Part shown: in pieces, positions 41,486 to 49,820 of the stretch
Layout: each line of letters begins with the position of its first letter
Position numbering within the stretch: the stretch's first letter is position 1
Assembly (NCBI GenBank): GCA_017483465.1
Contig: JAFUWN010000101.1
Coordinates: 1-50,512, forward strand
From: Oscillospiraceae bacterium
GTDB taxonomy: Bacteria > Bacillota > Clostridia > Oscillospirales > Ruminococcaceae
DNA: 50,512 bases
Direction of reading: 5' to 3'
Translations under genes and position numbers: made by a program
The notes under the pieces: model-generated
What the model was told of the DNA's origin: nothing
Seen by the model: the letters and a program-made list of their open reading frames with translations, nothing else
The model's database searches: none

Positions 41486-42336
41486 GTAGTTCCTCTCCCC
41501 AGAATTCCGGAAACGGCTTCCGTAATTCTTCTGGCAACATAGGGATTATTCATCGTATACAAATGAATCCCGTCCGCACCGTTTGCAGCTAAATCTACAA
41601 TCTGATCAACTGCATAGGCAATTCCGGCATCCCGGATCGCTTCCGGACTGTGACCGAATCTCTGCATCATGACTGTGAATTTTCTCGGCAGACTCGCTCC
41701 GCATAAGCTGACCATCCTCTGAATCTGAGCCGCATTCACTACCGGCATAATTCCGGCTTCGATCGGTACGTCAATCCCGATAATCTCGCATTTCTCACGG
41801 AAATCATAGAAACTCGCATTATCAAAAAATAACTGCGATATTAAATGCTTTGCCCCTCTGTCAACTTTCTCTTTCAGATGTTTCAGATCAGAGGCCGCTG
41901 AAAGGGCTTCCGGATGAATCTCCGGATAACATGCCCCGTAAATCCTGAAATCTCCCTGACTCCGGATAAAGCTGATCAGATCGCTTGCATATTTAAAATC
42001 ATTTTTTTCAGGTCTGTCAGGACTCCTGTCACCCCGGAGAGCTAAAATATCGGTAATACCGTGAGCTTTGAAATCGGCCAGGACTTCTGAAATTTCCTCT
42101 CTTGTATAAGAAATACAAGGCAGATGGGCTACGGATTTGATATGATATTCATCCTGTAAGCGTGAGGCTAACTCACATGTGATTTTTCCGCCGTTGATGC
42201 CGCCGCCTGCTCCGTAGGTTACACTGATAAAATCCGGCTTCAGGGCGGAAAGACTCCCGAAACAATCAGAAACGCTCTCGACAGGAGCTGTTTTCTTCGG
42301 CGGAAAGACTTCAAAAGAATAAATTATTTTTTTCAT
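41482..42336 (-). CDS. metF: 5,10-methylenetetrahydrofolate reductase
   Basis: 284 aa, normal MetF size. Motifs YSFEVFPPKKT, FISVTYGAGGG, VAHLPCISYTREEI, ILALRGDRSPDR, FRIYGACYPEIHPEA, KHLISQLFFDN, IEAGIMPV and GIHLYTMNNP. It makes 5-methyl-THF, the methyl donor for the MetH encoded downstream. Only 3 bases separate it from the ung stop and its ribosome site is weak, so coupled translation is likely. The YGACYPEIHPE form with Cys suggests the clostridial, possibly ferredoxin- or NADH-linked, variant; electron donor not determined. Confidence 0.95.
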   Translation of the reverse strand: MKKIIYSFEVFPPKKTAPVESVSDCFGSLSALKPDFISVTYGAGGGINGGKITCELASRLQDEYHIKSVAHLPCISYTREEISEVLADFKAHGITDILALRGDRSPDRPEKNDFKYASDLISFIRSQGDFRIYGACYPEIHPEALSAASDLKHLKEKVDRGAKHLISQLFFDNASFYDFREKCEIIGIDVPIEAGIMPVVNAAQIQRMVSLCGASLPRKFTVMMQRFGHSPEAIRDAGIAYAVDQIVDLAANGADGIHLYTMNNPYVARRITEAVSGILGRGTT

Positions 42337-42339
42337 AGT

Positions 42340-43008
42340 TTATTTTACCGTCCAGTCAATAGGTGTCATTCCATGTTCTTGTAAAAACTGATTTGTCTGT
42401 GAAAAATGTCTGCATCCTGAAAATCTGTCTCCGGCCATCGGACTCGGATGAGCGGCTTCTAAAATCAGATGTTTCGGATTTGTCACAAGTTCTTTTTTGG
42501 CTCTTGCATGTGCTCCCCATAATAAAAAGACAATCGGATCTTCTCTGATATTCAGCAATCTGATAATTTCATCCGTGAAGATCTCCCAGCCCCTGCCCTT
42601 ATGGGAATTCGCCTCATGTGCCCGTACTGTCAGAACCGTATTCAGCATCAGAACACCCTGTTCTGCCCAGCAGGTCAGTTCTCCGTCAGCTTTCATGTTA
42701 TCAATGCCCGTATCAGCAAGAATTTCTTTATAGATATTTTTCAGCGACGGCGGCACTCTGACTCCCTTTCTGACAGAAAAGCTCAGTCCGTGTGCCTGTC
42801 CCGGATTATGATACGGATCCTGTCCGAGAATCACAGCTTTGACATCACTGTAATTCGTCAGTTTCAGGGCATTGAAAATATCATACATATCCGGATAGAT
42901 TGTCTGGGTACTGTATTCCTGTTTCAGAAACTGCCGCAGATTCTGATAATATTCTTTCTTCATCTCATCGGCTAACAGGACATCCCATTCATTTCCGAAA
43001 TTTACCAT
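42340..43008 (-). CDS. ung: Uracil-DNA glycosylase, family 1
   Basis: 222 aa from ATG 43008 (AAAGGGGA 10 bases upstream); the longer ORF to 43101 runs into the promoter. Motif A GQDPYHNPGQAHGLSFSV with the catalytic Asp, VLMLNTVLTVRAHEANSHKGRGW, and motif B HPSPMAGDRF are all present. It removes uracil from DNA in base-excision repair. First gene of the long minus-strand series leading into metF and beyond. Confidence 0.96.
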   Translation of the reverse strand: MVNFGNEWDVLLADEMKKEYYQNLRQFLKQEYSTQTIYPDMYDIFNALKLTNYSDVKAVILGQDPYHNPGQAHGLSFSVRKGVRVPPSLKNIYKEILADTGIDNMKADGELTCWAEQGVLMLNTVLTVRAHEANSHKGRGWEIFTDEIIRLLNIREDPIVFLLWGAHARAKKELVTNPKHLILEAAHPSPMAGDRFSGCRHFSQTNQFLQEHGMTPIDWTVK

Positions 43009-43048
43009 AATCTTGAAATCCCCTTTCATAAAAAACTCGTATATTTCT

Positions 43049-43077
43049 ATTTTATCATAGTTTTGATAATATTGCAA
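43049..43077 (-). promoter_or_regulatory. Promoter of ung and the met series
   Basis: Minus strand TTGCAA (43072-43077), 17-base spacer, TAAAAT (43049-43054). Confidence 0.75.
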
Positions 43078-43095
43078 GTGCTTTTCAAAAAACTC

Positions 43096-43124
43096 TTGCA
43101 TTTCTCTGCAAGATATGCTAAAAT
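43096..43124 (+). promoter_or_regulatory. Promoter of the GGDEF/EAL gene
   Basis: TTGCAT (43096-43101), 17-base spacer, TAAAAT (43119-43124). Back to back with the ung promoter; the -35 boxes are 18 bases apart, so the two may compete. Confidence 0.75.
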
Positions 43125-43161
43125 AGAGTATAGAAATTATATAACAGAAAGGGTGAAACTA

Positions 43162-45882
43162 TTGGGAATATTTTCTTTTACCAGACAAAACAAAATGTCC
43201 GTTTCTTCTGACTGGAAACTTTTTGCAGATATGTTCCAGCAAATCGGAGCTTTTGTCTACCGTGAACCGATTCAGACCGTCTTTTTTGATGAAAATGCTC
43301 AGAGAATCCTCGGCGTTCCGAAAACGCTCCCAAAAGACGAATATCAGGCTTTTCTCAAAAAAATGTCAGAATCTGCCGTTCCTGATGAACAGAGTCTCTA
43401 TCTGCTCAAAACCGGTGCAGAAAAACGTTTCCTCCGGATGCAGGTCACACACCGCACAGGCGAAGAAATCGGCTTTATCGAAGAAATGACTAATCGCTTG
43501 TCCAGAATCGGCACCAATCAGGCGGAATATGATACTGTTACCAATATGCTCAATTTTCCGGCATTTTCCGGAATCGTCCAGAGAAAGCTGCAATCTGCTG
43601 AAAAACTCTGCCTTGCGGCTGTCCGGATTACCGGCCTTGACAAAATCGCTGACTTTTCCTCGGCAGGAGATACCAATAACTGTATGGCCTCTGTTGCCGA
43701 AGTCCTGAACCGTTTTGCAGATGAAAAAATTTTATTCGCCGTCAAGGGCTTTCAGGAGTTCTATGCCTGCTTTGTCGATACTGAAGAACAGGGCGTTCTG
43801 ATGCAGCTGGAACAAATGCGGGAAGCCGTGACAGAATGTAAGATTTCGGACGATTTCGGCCAGTCTCTCCAGAATGAAAAACATAACAGCATTGATTTAC
43901 ATGCCGGACTTGCATTTTTTCCGTCCGAAGGCAGTACCGTCCGGGAACTGATTACCTGTGCGGAATTCGCTTTGTTTGAAACCAGACATGACAGTCATAA
44001 TGCCATTATCAAATTTTCCAATGACGATTTTGAACGCAAAAAAGATGAATACCGGGAAGAACAGCTTTTCGATACGATCATGAAAGAAAACCAGCTTTCT
44101 TATCATTTCCAGCCCATTGTGGATGCTCATACCGGAGAAGTCGCAGGCTATGAAATTCTGATGCGTTCGGAGCATTTCGCTCCGGAACAGATGCTGAATC
44201 TGGCGGAAAAATACGGCAGACTCTATGAAATCGAAAAAGCAACGCTGTTCAATGCCCTGAAATTCCTCAGTGAACATCAGAATACTTTCTCAAACCGGAA
44301 ATTGTTTATTAATTCTATCCCGACTTCTCAGCTCAGTGAAAGCGATTTCAATGAACTGCGGGTGATCTATGAAGATTTATTTGAAAAAGTCGTCATTGAA
44401 ATTATCGAACAGTCCGAAGGTTCCGAAGAAATGCTCGATCTGCTCAAACGCAGATGTCAGGAACTCAAGTCACAGCTCGCTATTGATGACTACGGCAGCG
44501 GTTATGCCAATACCGCAACTCTGCTCAAGAATATGCCCCAGTATGTCAAGATTGATATTGAATTAATTACAGATATCTGTAAAAATACCAAAAAACAGCA
44601 GCTGGTTGCCGGTATTATTGATTATGCCCATGAAAATCAGATTACCGTACTCGCCGAAGGGGTCGAAACCGAAGCCGATATGAAAACACTCATCCGTATG
44701 GGTGTCGATCTGATTCAGGGCTTCTATACCGCAAGACCAAAACCCTATCTTCTCGAAGAAATTTCCAAAGAAATCCGTGATGTCATCATTACGACTAATC
44801 TGGAAAATTCTGCCGGACAGAAAAAAATCTACAATGTCCATAACGAAGAAACTCTCGATCTGGTTGATCTGGCTCTCCAGAACTATACAGATATTCATAT
44901 CTACCGCCATCAGGTGACTATCATAGGCGATCCTGAAAAAACAGTGCCTATGCATATTGCAATCATGGAAAATCACAGCTGTGAAGTACGTCTTAAAAAC
45001 GTCAATATCATCTCTCAGGACAAGCCCTGTATCTCCATCGGCAGCTATGCACAGCTCACCCTGACAGTAGAAGGTGTCAATACCTGCAATTATATGGGCA
45101 TTCGTGTCCCTGAAGGTGCTTTCTTCCATCTGCTCGGCAGCGGTGATCTTAAAATTGACTGCTATACCAAATTAGGCTATGGCATCGGCGGTGACTGCGA
45201 CAGCTCCTATGGCTGTATTACTCTGGAATCCAACGGCAATGTCGATATTATCTGCAACAGTGACAGAAGCATCGGCATCGGCGGCGGCTCCAATCCGGAT
45301 GATTCTGAAATCTGTCTGGAATCCGGTTCCGTTCATGTGGATGTCGGCTCGCCAAACGCTCTGGCGATCGGCTGTTCCGAAGGTAATTCCCTTATCTATG
45401 CCAATCCCGGCTGTGAACTGGATCTCGAAGTCAACGGCATCAGCAGTGTCGGAATGGGCAGTCTCTCCGGAGAAACCCATATCAAATGCTATTCTGATCT
45501 CAAATTCACAGGCGGCGGCAGTAAAGTCGTCGGAATCGGCGTACTCAACAAGGGTGAAGGCGAAATTTTTGTCGCAGATTCTAAATTAAAATTCTATCTC
45601 CGGACAAATTTCGGGACTTGTATCGGAACTATCGGCGGCTGTGTCAATGTCGAGACAAATCACTGTAAAATCGAAGTCAACGCCGAAGGCGGCGAAATTA
45701 CCGGTATCGGTGATGCCAAAGGCAGCGGCGATGTCACGCTTGATCATACGGAATTAAAAGCCTATATCTTAGCCGCCAAACCTCATGAAGCAGGCTCGAA
45801 ATCCGGAAAATTCAGCATGAAAAGCAGCAGTATTATTGCTGATATTAATGATAAACACAATACTCAGGAAACAGGAGAATAA
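43162..45882 (+). CDS. Cytosolic degenerate-GGDEF/EAL protein with C-terminal glycine-rich repeat domain
   Basis: 906 aa from TTG 43162 (AGAAAGGG 8 bases before). PAS-like N-terminus (about 15-115), GGDEF-like domain (about 120-290) whose signature is GFQEF (196-200), so probably not a cyclase. EAL domain (about 300-540) looks complete: EIL at 331-333, FINSIPTSQLSE, VVIEIIEQSE, IDDYGSGYAN (441-450), YVKIDIELI, LAEGVETE and QGF (519-521), so c-di-GMP hydrolysis is expected. Residues about 671-870 hold seven 27-31-aa repeats with a GIG or GMG core (YGIGGDCDSS, IGIGGGSNPD, VGMGSLSG, VGIGVLNKG, CIGTIGG, TGIGDAKG), probably a beta-solenoid. No signal or membrane helix. Five bases before ychF. Confidence 0.85.
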   Translation: MGIFSFTRQNKMSVSSDWKLFADMFQQIGAFVYREPIQTVFFDENAQRILGVPKTLPKDEYQAFLKKMSESAVPDEQSLYLLKTGAEKRFLRMQVTHRTGEEIGFIEEMTNRLSRIGTNQAEYDTVTNMLNFPAFSGIVQRKLQSAEKLCLAAVRITGLDKIADFSSAGDTNNCMASVAEVLNRFADEKILFAVKGFQEFYACFVDTEEQGVLMQLEQMREAVTECKISDDFGQSLQNEKHNSIDLHAGLAFFPSEGSTVRELITCAEFALFETRHDSHNAIIKFSNDDFERKKDEYREEQLFDTIMKENQLSYHFQPIVDAHTGEVAGYEILMRSEHFAPEQMLNLAEKYGRLYEIEKATLFNALKFLSEHQNTFSNRKLFINSIPTSQLSESDFNELRVIYEDLFEKVVIEIIEQSEGSEEMLDLLKRRCQELKSQLAIDDYGSGYANTATLLKNMPQYVKIDIELITDICKNTKKQQLVAGIIDYAHENQITVLAEGVETEADMKTLIRMGVDLIQGFYTARPKPYLLEEISKEIRDVIITTNLENSAGQKKIYNVHNEETLDLVDLALQNYTDIHIYRHQVTIIGDPEKTVPMHIAIMENHSCEVRLKNVNIISQDKPCISIGSYAQLTLTVEGVNTCNYMGIRVPEGAFFHLLGSGDLKIDCYTKLGYGIGGDCDSSYGCITLESNGNVDIICNSDRSIGIGGGSNPDDSEICLESGSVHVDVGSPNALAIGCSEGNSLIYANPGCELDLEVNGISSVGMGSLSGETHIKCYSDLKFTGGGSKVVGIGVLNKGEGEIFVADSKLKFYLRTNFGTCIGTIGGCVNVETNHCKIEVNAEGGEITGIGDAKGSGDVTLDHTELKAYILAAKPHEAGSKSGKFSMKSSSIIADINDKHNTQETGE

Positions 45883-45887
45883 ATTTT

Positions 45888-46982
45888 ATGAAATTAGGAA
45901 TGGTAGGACTTCCGAATGTCGGAAAAAGTACGTTGTTCAATGCTCTTACAAATGCAGGTGCTCAGTCGGCAAATTATCCGTTCTGTACAATCGAAAAAAA
46001 TATCGGCGTTGTTTCAGTACCGGACAGCCGGCTTGATTATCTCGCCAAAATGTACGATCCGGACAGCTTTAAACCCGCTACACTCGAATTTGTCGATATT
46101 GCCGGGCTGGTCAAGGGTGCTTCCAAAGGCGAGGGCTTAGGTAATAAATTCCTTGCCGATATCCGGGAAGTGGATGCAATTGTCCATGTTGTCCGCTGTT
46201 TTGAAGATATGGATATTATCCATGTTGACGGCAGTATCAACCCCGCAAGAGATATTGAAACAATTAATCTGGAATTAATTTTCGCTGATCTTGAAATGGT
46301 GCAGAGAAGAATTGACAGAGCTAAAAAATTACTCAAAGGCGATAAAAAAGCTCAGATTCAGGTCGATTTCTTTGAACGTCTCGCCGCTCACCTCGAAGAC
46401 GGCAAGTCCGCAAGAAGCTTTGAAATCTCCGAAGAGGAACAGGCCTTTATGCATGATACCCCCTTGCTCTCTGCAAAACCTGTGATCTATGCCGCTAATC
46501 TCTGTGAAGCCGATTTTACCGGCGATCTCGAAAAGCAAGAGCATTTTCAGGCTGTCAAGAAAATCGCTCAGGAGGAAAATGCCGCTGTTCTGCCGATCTG
46601 TGCTCAGACAGAGGCCGAAATTGCCGATATGTCCGATGATGACAAAGCCATGTTCCTAGAAGAACTCGGCCTCGAAGAATCCGGTCTGAACCGGATTATC
46701 CAGACAGGCTACAGCCTCCTGGGACTGATTTCGTTCCTCACTGCCGGAAAACAGGAAGTCCGTGCATGGACAATCATCAAAGGCACCAAAGCTCCTCAGG
46801 CCGCCGGAAAAATTCATACTGACTTTGAAAAAGGCTTCATCCGTGCTGAAATTGTCGCTTTTGCTGATCTTGAAAAATGCGGTTCTATGGCCGCTGCCCG
46901 TGAACAGGGTATGCTGCGGCTCGAAGGAAAAGACTATATCATGCAGGACGGTGATATTGTTGAATTCAGATTTAACGTATAA
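45888..46982 (+). CDS. ychF: YchF/Ola1-family GTP/ATPase
   Basis: 364 aa, exactly the family length. P-loop [15 protein letters not shown], switch region [11 protein letters not shown], DxxG in [21 protein letters not shown], coiled-coil insert, and C-terminal TGS domain ([31 protein letters not shown]). A ribosome-associated, redox-sensitive translational NTPase. CAGGAG 10 bases before the ATG. Immediately follows the EAL gene, and cdd starts inside its 3' end. Confidence 0.97.
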   Translation: MKLGMVGLPNVGKSTLFNALTNAGAQSANYPFCTIEKNIGVVSVPDSRLDYLAKMYDPDSFKPATLEFVDIAGLVKGASKGEGLGNKFLADIREVDAIVHVVRCFEDMDIIHVDGSINPARDIETINLELIFADLEMVQRRIDRAKKLLKGDKKAQIQVDFFERLAAHLEDGKSARSFEISEEEQAFMHDTPLLSAKPVIYAANLCEADFTGDLEKQEHFQAVKKIAQEENAAVLPICAQTEAEIADMSDDDKAMFLEELGLEESGLNRIIQTGYSLLGLISFLTAGKQEVRAWTIIKGTKAPQAAGKIHTDFEKGFIRAEIVAFADLEKCGSMAAAREQGMLRLEGKDYIMQDGDIVEFRFNV

Positions 46983-47361
46983 TCCGGAACATCTTTTGCA
47001 GATCGCTGTACAGGCCAGAAAAAATGCCTGCTGCCGGTATTCCGGCTTTGCTGTCGGAGCCGCTTTGATAACAGAATCCGGTGTGATCTACACCGGATGC
47101 AATATCGAAAATAAATCCTATCCGGTCGGCATCTGTGCCGAACGTGTCGCTTTCAGCAAGGCAATTTCCGACGGACACAGAAAATTCAAGGCAATTGCCA
47201 TTGCCGGTGCTCCTGAACAGCAGACTCCCGAAAAGCCCTGCTATCCGTGCGGTATGTGCAGACAGTTTATCAGTGAATTCTGCGATGATGAGTTTCAGAT
47301 TATTTTATCTGATAAAATTTATACTCTGCAAGAGCTGTTTCCGCTTAAATTTGAAATATAG
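46957..47361 (+). CDS. cdd: Cytidine deaminase
   Basis: 134 aa, the usual homotetrameric size. Motifs YSGFAVGAALITESGVIYTGCNIENKSYPVGICAERVAF (catalytic CAE zinc motif) and PCYPCGMCRQFISEF (PCxxC zinc motif). It deaminates cytidine/deoxycytidine to uridine/deoxyuridine. The start is TTG 46957, 26 bases inside ychF, with AGGA 8 bases upstream; the longer frame to 46762 is the ychF shadow. Transcription ends at the bidirectional hairpin 47396-47416. Confidence 0.93.
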   Translation: MLNSDLTYNPEHLLQIAVQARKNACCRYSGFAVGAALITESGVIYTGCNIENKSYPVGICAERVAFSKAISDGHRKFKAIAIAGAPEQQTPEKPCYPCGMCRQFISEFCDDEFQIILSDKIYTLQELFPLKFEI

Positions 47362-47384
47362 TCAAATCATAATTTCGGAATAAG

Positions 47385-47542
47385 ATAAAAATAAACTCCC
47401 CGGTATTACCGGGGAGATTTTTGAATACTTAAAGAGATTTCACTTGGAGGAATGAAATCTCATGTGAACAAAACAATTACCGGAAAGGGGTCCAGTCTTT
47501 CTGATACTGTTAGAACCTCCTGAGAGATCCTTCCTTGTTCGT
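47385..47542 (-). ncRNA. Candidate structured small RNA (~158 nt)
   Basis: A consensus promoter (47550-47578) and the terminator at 47396-47416 define a minus-strand transcript with no ORF longer than a few codons. Folding by eye: a 5' domain closed by GAACAA / TTGTTC (47535-47540 with 47466-47471) and GGAAGG / CCTTTCC, containing AGGAGG. Then an isolated 9-bp hairpin GAGATTTCA / TGAAATCTC (47434-47461), whose loop carries TTCCTCC in the RNA sense, and then the terminator. The CCUCC loop could pair with the internal GGAGG or with ribosome sites of targets. Not recognised as 6S, SRP, tmRNA or RNase P RNA. Confidence 0.6.
47396..47416. terminator. Bidirectional terminator between cdd and the minus-strand RNA
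   Basis: 8-bp stem CTCCCCGG / CCGGGGAG, loop TATTA. ATTTTTG follows on plus and TTTATTTTTATC on minus. Confidence 0.88.
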
Positions 47543-47549
47543 AAATAAT

Positions 47550-47578
47550 ATTACACCACTTTTTTAATAAAATGTCAA
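47550..47578 (-). promoter_or_regulatory. Promoter of the candidate small RNA
   Basis: Minus strand TTGACA (47573-47578), 17-base spacer, TGTAAT (47550-47555). Confidence 0.8.
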
Positions 47579-47604
47579 GTGTTTTTTGAAATAAAATAAA
47601 AATA

Positions 47605-47628
47605 TGCTGTATCAATTCAGATACAGCA
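47605..47628. terminator. Stem-loop, copy 1 of a second identical pair
   Basis: TGCTGTATC / GATACAGCA with loop AATTCA, extended by TA/TA and followed by TTTTTTA. The 24-base core, loop included, recurs identically at 48233-48256. Confidence 0.75.
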
Positions 47629-47661
47629 TATTTTTTATCAGCAAAAAAGATAAAAATTCAC

Positions 47662-47690
47662 TTGATTTCTTGAGAAAAATATGATAAAAT
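47662..47690 (+). promoter_or_regulatory. Promoter of the 157-aa protein gene
   Basis: TTGATT (47662-47667), 17-base spacer, TAAAAT (47685-47690). Confidence 0.7.
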
Positions 47691-47704
47691 AAAATTGCAA
47701 AAGC

Positions 47705-47722
47705 GTAAGATTATAATCTTAC
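47705..47722. promoter_or_regulatory. 18-bp perfect palindrome in the leader of the 157-aa protein gene
   Basis: GTAAGATTATAATCTTAC, a few bases after the predicted transcription start: an operator-like position, equivalent to that of the palindrome at 7049-7068. No regulator gene is adjacent. Confidence 0.55.
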
Positions 47723-47748
47723 AAAATTACAAAGGAGATGTTTTGATC

Positions 47749-48222
47749 ATGAATGAAGAAGTACTGAAATATCTGAAAGAAGCCCGCTTGGCTCTGGATG
47801 CCGCTATTTCTGTTATGGAGCATGAAAACAGCGAGAGCCGCAGCAGCAGATTTAAACAGGAATATGCACTCAATGTTCCGGAACTTAACCTCAAAGGAAA
47901 ACCTATTGCTGTTATTCTGCCTGACGGAACTAAAAAAACTGCACCTGCATGGAAAACTGTCGTTGTTACACTTCTTACCGAACTGCTTAAATCTCCCGAA
48001 AATCTCCAGAAAGCAAGAGAACTTTGCGGGGCAATCGTAGGAAATACCAGAATTCTGCTCAATAATACCAGCGAAGACATGAGAAGCCCCAGAACAATTG
48101 CGGATAATATCTATATAGAAACCCAGATGTCTGCAAAAGAACTGCTCCGCTTTCTGGGAAAAGTACTCGATGCTATGGATATCAGTCCCGCAGAAATTAA
48201 AGTCGAAATCAGTAACGCCTGA
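47749..48222 (+). CDS. Hypothetical 157-aa protein in a hairpin-flanked cassette
   Basis: Not recognised. ATG 47749 follows AAAGGAG by 11 bases. Two parts: an N-terminal helix (MNEEVLKYLKEARLALDAAISVMEHEN, probably a coiled coil) and a C-terminal compact domain (about 40-157) starting LNLKGKPIAVILPDGTKKTAPAWKTVVVTLLTELL and ending FLGKVLDAMDISPAEIKVEIS. The layout of an N-terminal coiled coil followed by an alpha/beta domain suggests DNA or protein binding. Soluble and slightly basic. It stands alone with its own promoter and palindrome, between two copies of the same hairpin. Confidence 0.65.
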   Translation: MNEEVLKYLKEARLALDAAISVMEHENSESRSSRFKQEYALNVPELNLKGKPIAVILPDGTKKTAPAWKTVVVTLLTELLKSPENLQKARELCGAIVGNTRILLNNTSEDMRSPRTIADNIYIETQMSAKELLRFLGKVLDAMDISPAEIKVEISNA

Positions 48223-48232
48223 TAAAAATATC

Positions 48233-48256
48233 TGCTGTATCAATTCAGATACAGCA
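48233..48256. terminator. Stem-loop, copy 2 of the second identical pair
   Basis: Same 9-bp stem and AATTCA loop as at 47605-47628, in the same orientation. It ends the 157-aa gene and the convergent solute-binding-protein gene. Confidence 0.75.
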
Positions 48257-48278
48257 GATTTCTGTTTATTATCAGATT

Positions 48279-49676
48279 TTACTGAATTGCGGCATTATAA
48301 GTCTCCAGTACAGAGTCAATTGCTGCTGACCAGTTGTCACGCAGTACTGCCCAGGAATCTACCTGATCCGGATAGCTTAATAAACCATCCATCAGGTTAT
48401 TCATAATGCCTCTGGTCTCATAAGTATAATCGCCGTCACCGTACATGGTACTGCCCATGCCATAGCCGAAATCAAATACTGTCACAGTATCATTCTTGTA
48501 TGCCTGAATCGCATCATACTGCTCTTCTGTCACATAGCCCAGTACCAGGCCGGAAGCCGATTTTTCTACGATCAGAGCTTTTTCCTTTGCAGCTGCTTTG
48601 TAAGCTTCTTCTGTTTCAGCAAGTCTTTCACAATAGATATATCTTGCGACGGCATCGCCTTTCTCAGAGTTCTTGACAAGCATTTTTGCTGCATAGTTGC
48701 CGCACAGATAATATTTATCCGAATCCGGAGATTTCGGGAACGGTACAACCATCAGATCTGCATCCTGATTTGCCGCATTCGAGCCGGCTAATGACCAGTC
48801 TGCCATGCCGTAGAACAAGACATCATGTGTATCAGGGAAATTGCCGAACCAGCCGGGTTCATACAGATTCAGACTCTGCATTTCAGCCATCAGGTTTTCA
48901 GCGGCTTCAATATCAGGGTCGGAGATATTATTTGTAAACTGCTTGCCGTCAAAATTGATGACTGTCTTGCCGGTGGACTGTACCATTGCCTGACCGAACC
49001 AGCCGCAGATACCATATCTGTCATCGCCGTTCTTGACAAATTTTTTCATCATTTCCATGAAGGCATCCCAGTCCCAGTCACCGTCCTGATAGAGTTCATA
49101 CGGGTCATCCAGACCGTTTTCTTCGCACATCTGACGGCTGTAAGTGATCAGCAGGGGATCGGAGACTGCATACGGAACTACATAGTGCTGGCCGTTATAT
49201 TCATACATATCAATCGCATCTTTCATGCCGTCCCAGATCGGGTCACTCAGATCAATATAGTCATCAAGCGGCTCATACTGATTTTTATATACACCGTTCG
49301 GCAGGGCATCCCATTCATAAGGGAACATATCCACAGGGTCGCCGCCGAGGATTCTGTTTGTCAGAGTATCGAATTTGTTTTCCGAGGTACACTGAATCCA
49401 GTTGATCTTTCCGCCGAACTGATCTTCAAACAGAGTCAGTGCAACAGAACGGTCATTATTATTTGTCGGATTGATGTCATAAGTAGCGAGCCAATAAATT
49501 TCCTGTCCGTTGATGTCTTTCATATTGTCATTGACAGCGGCAGTTTCAACAGCAACGTCATCAGTTTCTTTATAATGACTGCTGTCCTCAACGGTTTCTT
49601 CTTTAGAGCAGGCAGTCATAGCGAATACGAGAGACAGGCTCATAATGCCTGCAAAAATTTTGATTAACTTCTTCAC
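48279..49676 (-). CDS. ABC-transporter extracellular solute-binding lipoprotein (family 1)
   Basis: 465 aa. Start GTG 49676 (weak ribosome site). Signal MKKLIKIFAGIMSLSLVFAMTAC with lipobox MTAC. Family 1 (MalE-like) fold: TLFEDQFGGKINWIQCTSENKFDTLTNRILGGDPVDMFPYEWDALPNG, the cleft segment YNGQHYVVPYAVSDPLLITYSRQMCEENGLDDPYE, and repeated Trp (DGDWDWDAFMEMM) typical of oligosaccharide binders. It captures a sugar at the cell surface. No permease or ATPase gene is in the window, so partners lie elsewhere. Alone between terminator and promoter. Confidence 0.92.
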   Translation of the reverse strand: MKKLIKIFAGIMSLSLVFAMTACSKEETVEDSSHYKETDDVAVETAAVNDNMKDINGQEIYWLATYDINPTNNNDRSVALTLFEDQFGGKINWIQCTSENKFDTLTNRILGGDPVDMFPYEWDALPNGVYKNQYEPLDDYIDLSDPIWDGMKDAIDMYEYNGQHYVVPYAVSDPLLITYSRQMCEENGLDDPYELYQDGDWDWDAFMEMMKKFVKNGDDRYGICGWFGQAMVQSTGKTVINFDGKQFTNNISDPDIEAAENLMAEMQSLNLYEPGWFGNFPDTHDVLFYGMADWSLAGSNAANQDADLMVVPFPKSPDSDKYYLCGNYAAKMLVKNSEKGDAVARYIYCERLAETEEAYKAAAKEKALIVEKSASGLVLGYVTEEQYDAIQAYKNDTVTVFDFGYGMGSTMYGDGDYTYETRGIMNNLMDGLLSYPDQVDSWAVLRDNWSAAIDSVLETYNAAIQ

Positions 49677-49736
49677 AACACATCACACACTTTCTGTAAG
49701 ATTTTTTTGCATAGCCGGGCTTATGCAGTTATATTC

Positions 49737-49765
49737 ATTATACCTGTTTTTTGTCATATTGTCAA
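49737..49765 (-). promoter_or_regulatory. Promoter of the solute-binding-protein gene
   Basis: Minus strand TTGACA (49760-49765), 17-base spacer, TATAAT (49737-49742). The leader contains an inverted repeat TGCATA / TATGCA just before an A-run. Confidence 0.88.
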
Positions 49766-49820
49766 TAGCTTTGCAAAATTTTTTCGTTTATTCTATGGAT
49801 AACCCGTGAATTGATTCGAT

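Noticed and set aside
46762-46956. N-terminal extension of the cytidine deaminase frame
   Set aside because: This part is an out-of-frame reading of ychF; cdd proteins are ~130 aa and a TTG with a ribosome site exists at 46957.
48825-49667. 280-codon plus-strand frame opposite the solute-binding protein
   Set aside because: Antisense shadow; no ribosome site or promoter, and composition mirrors the lipoprotein gene.
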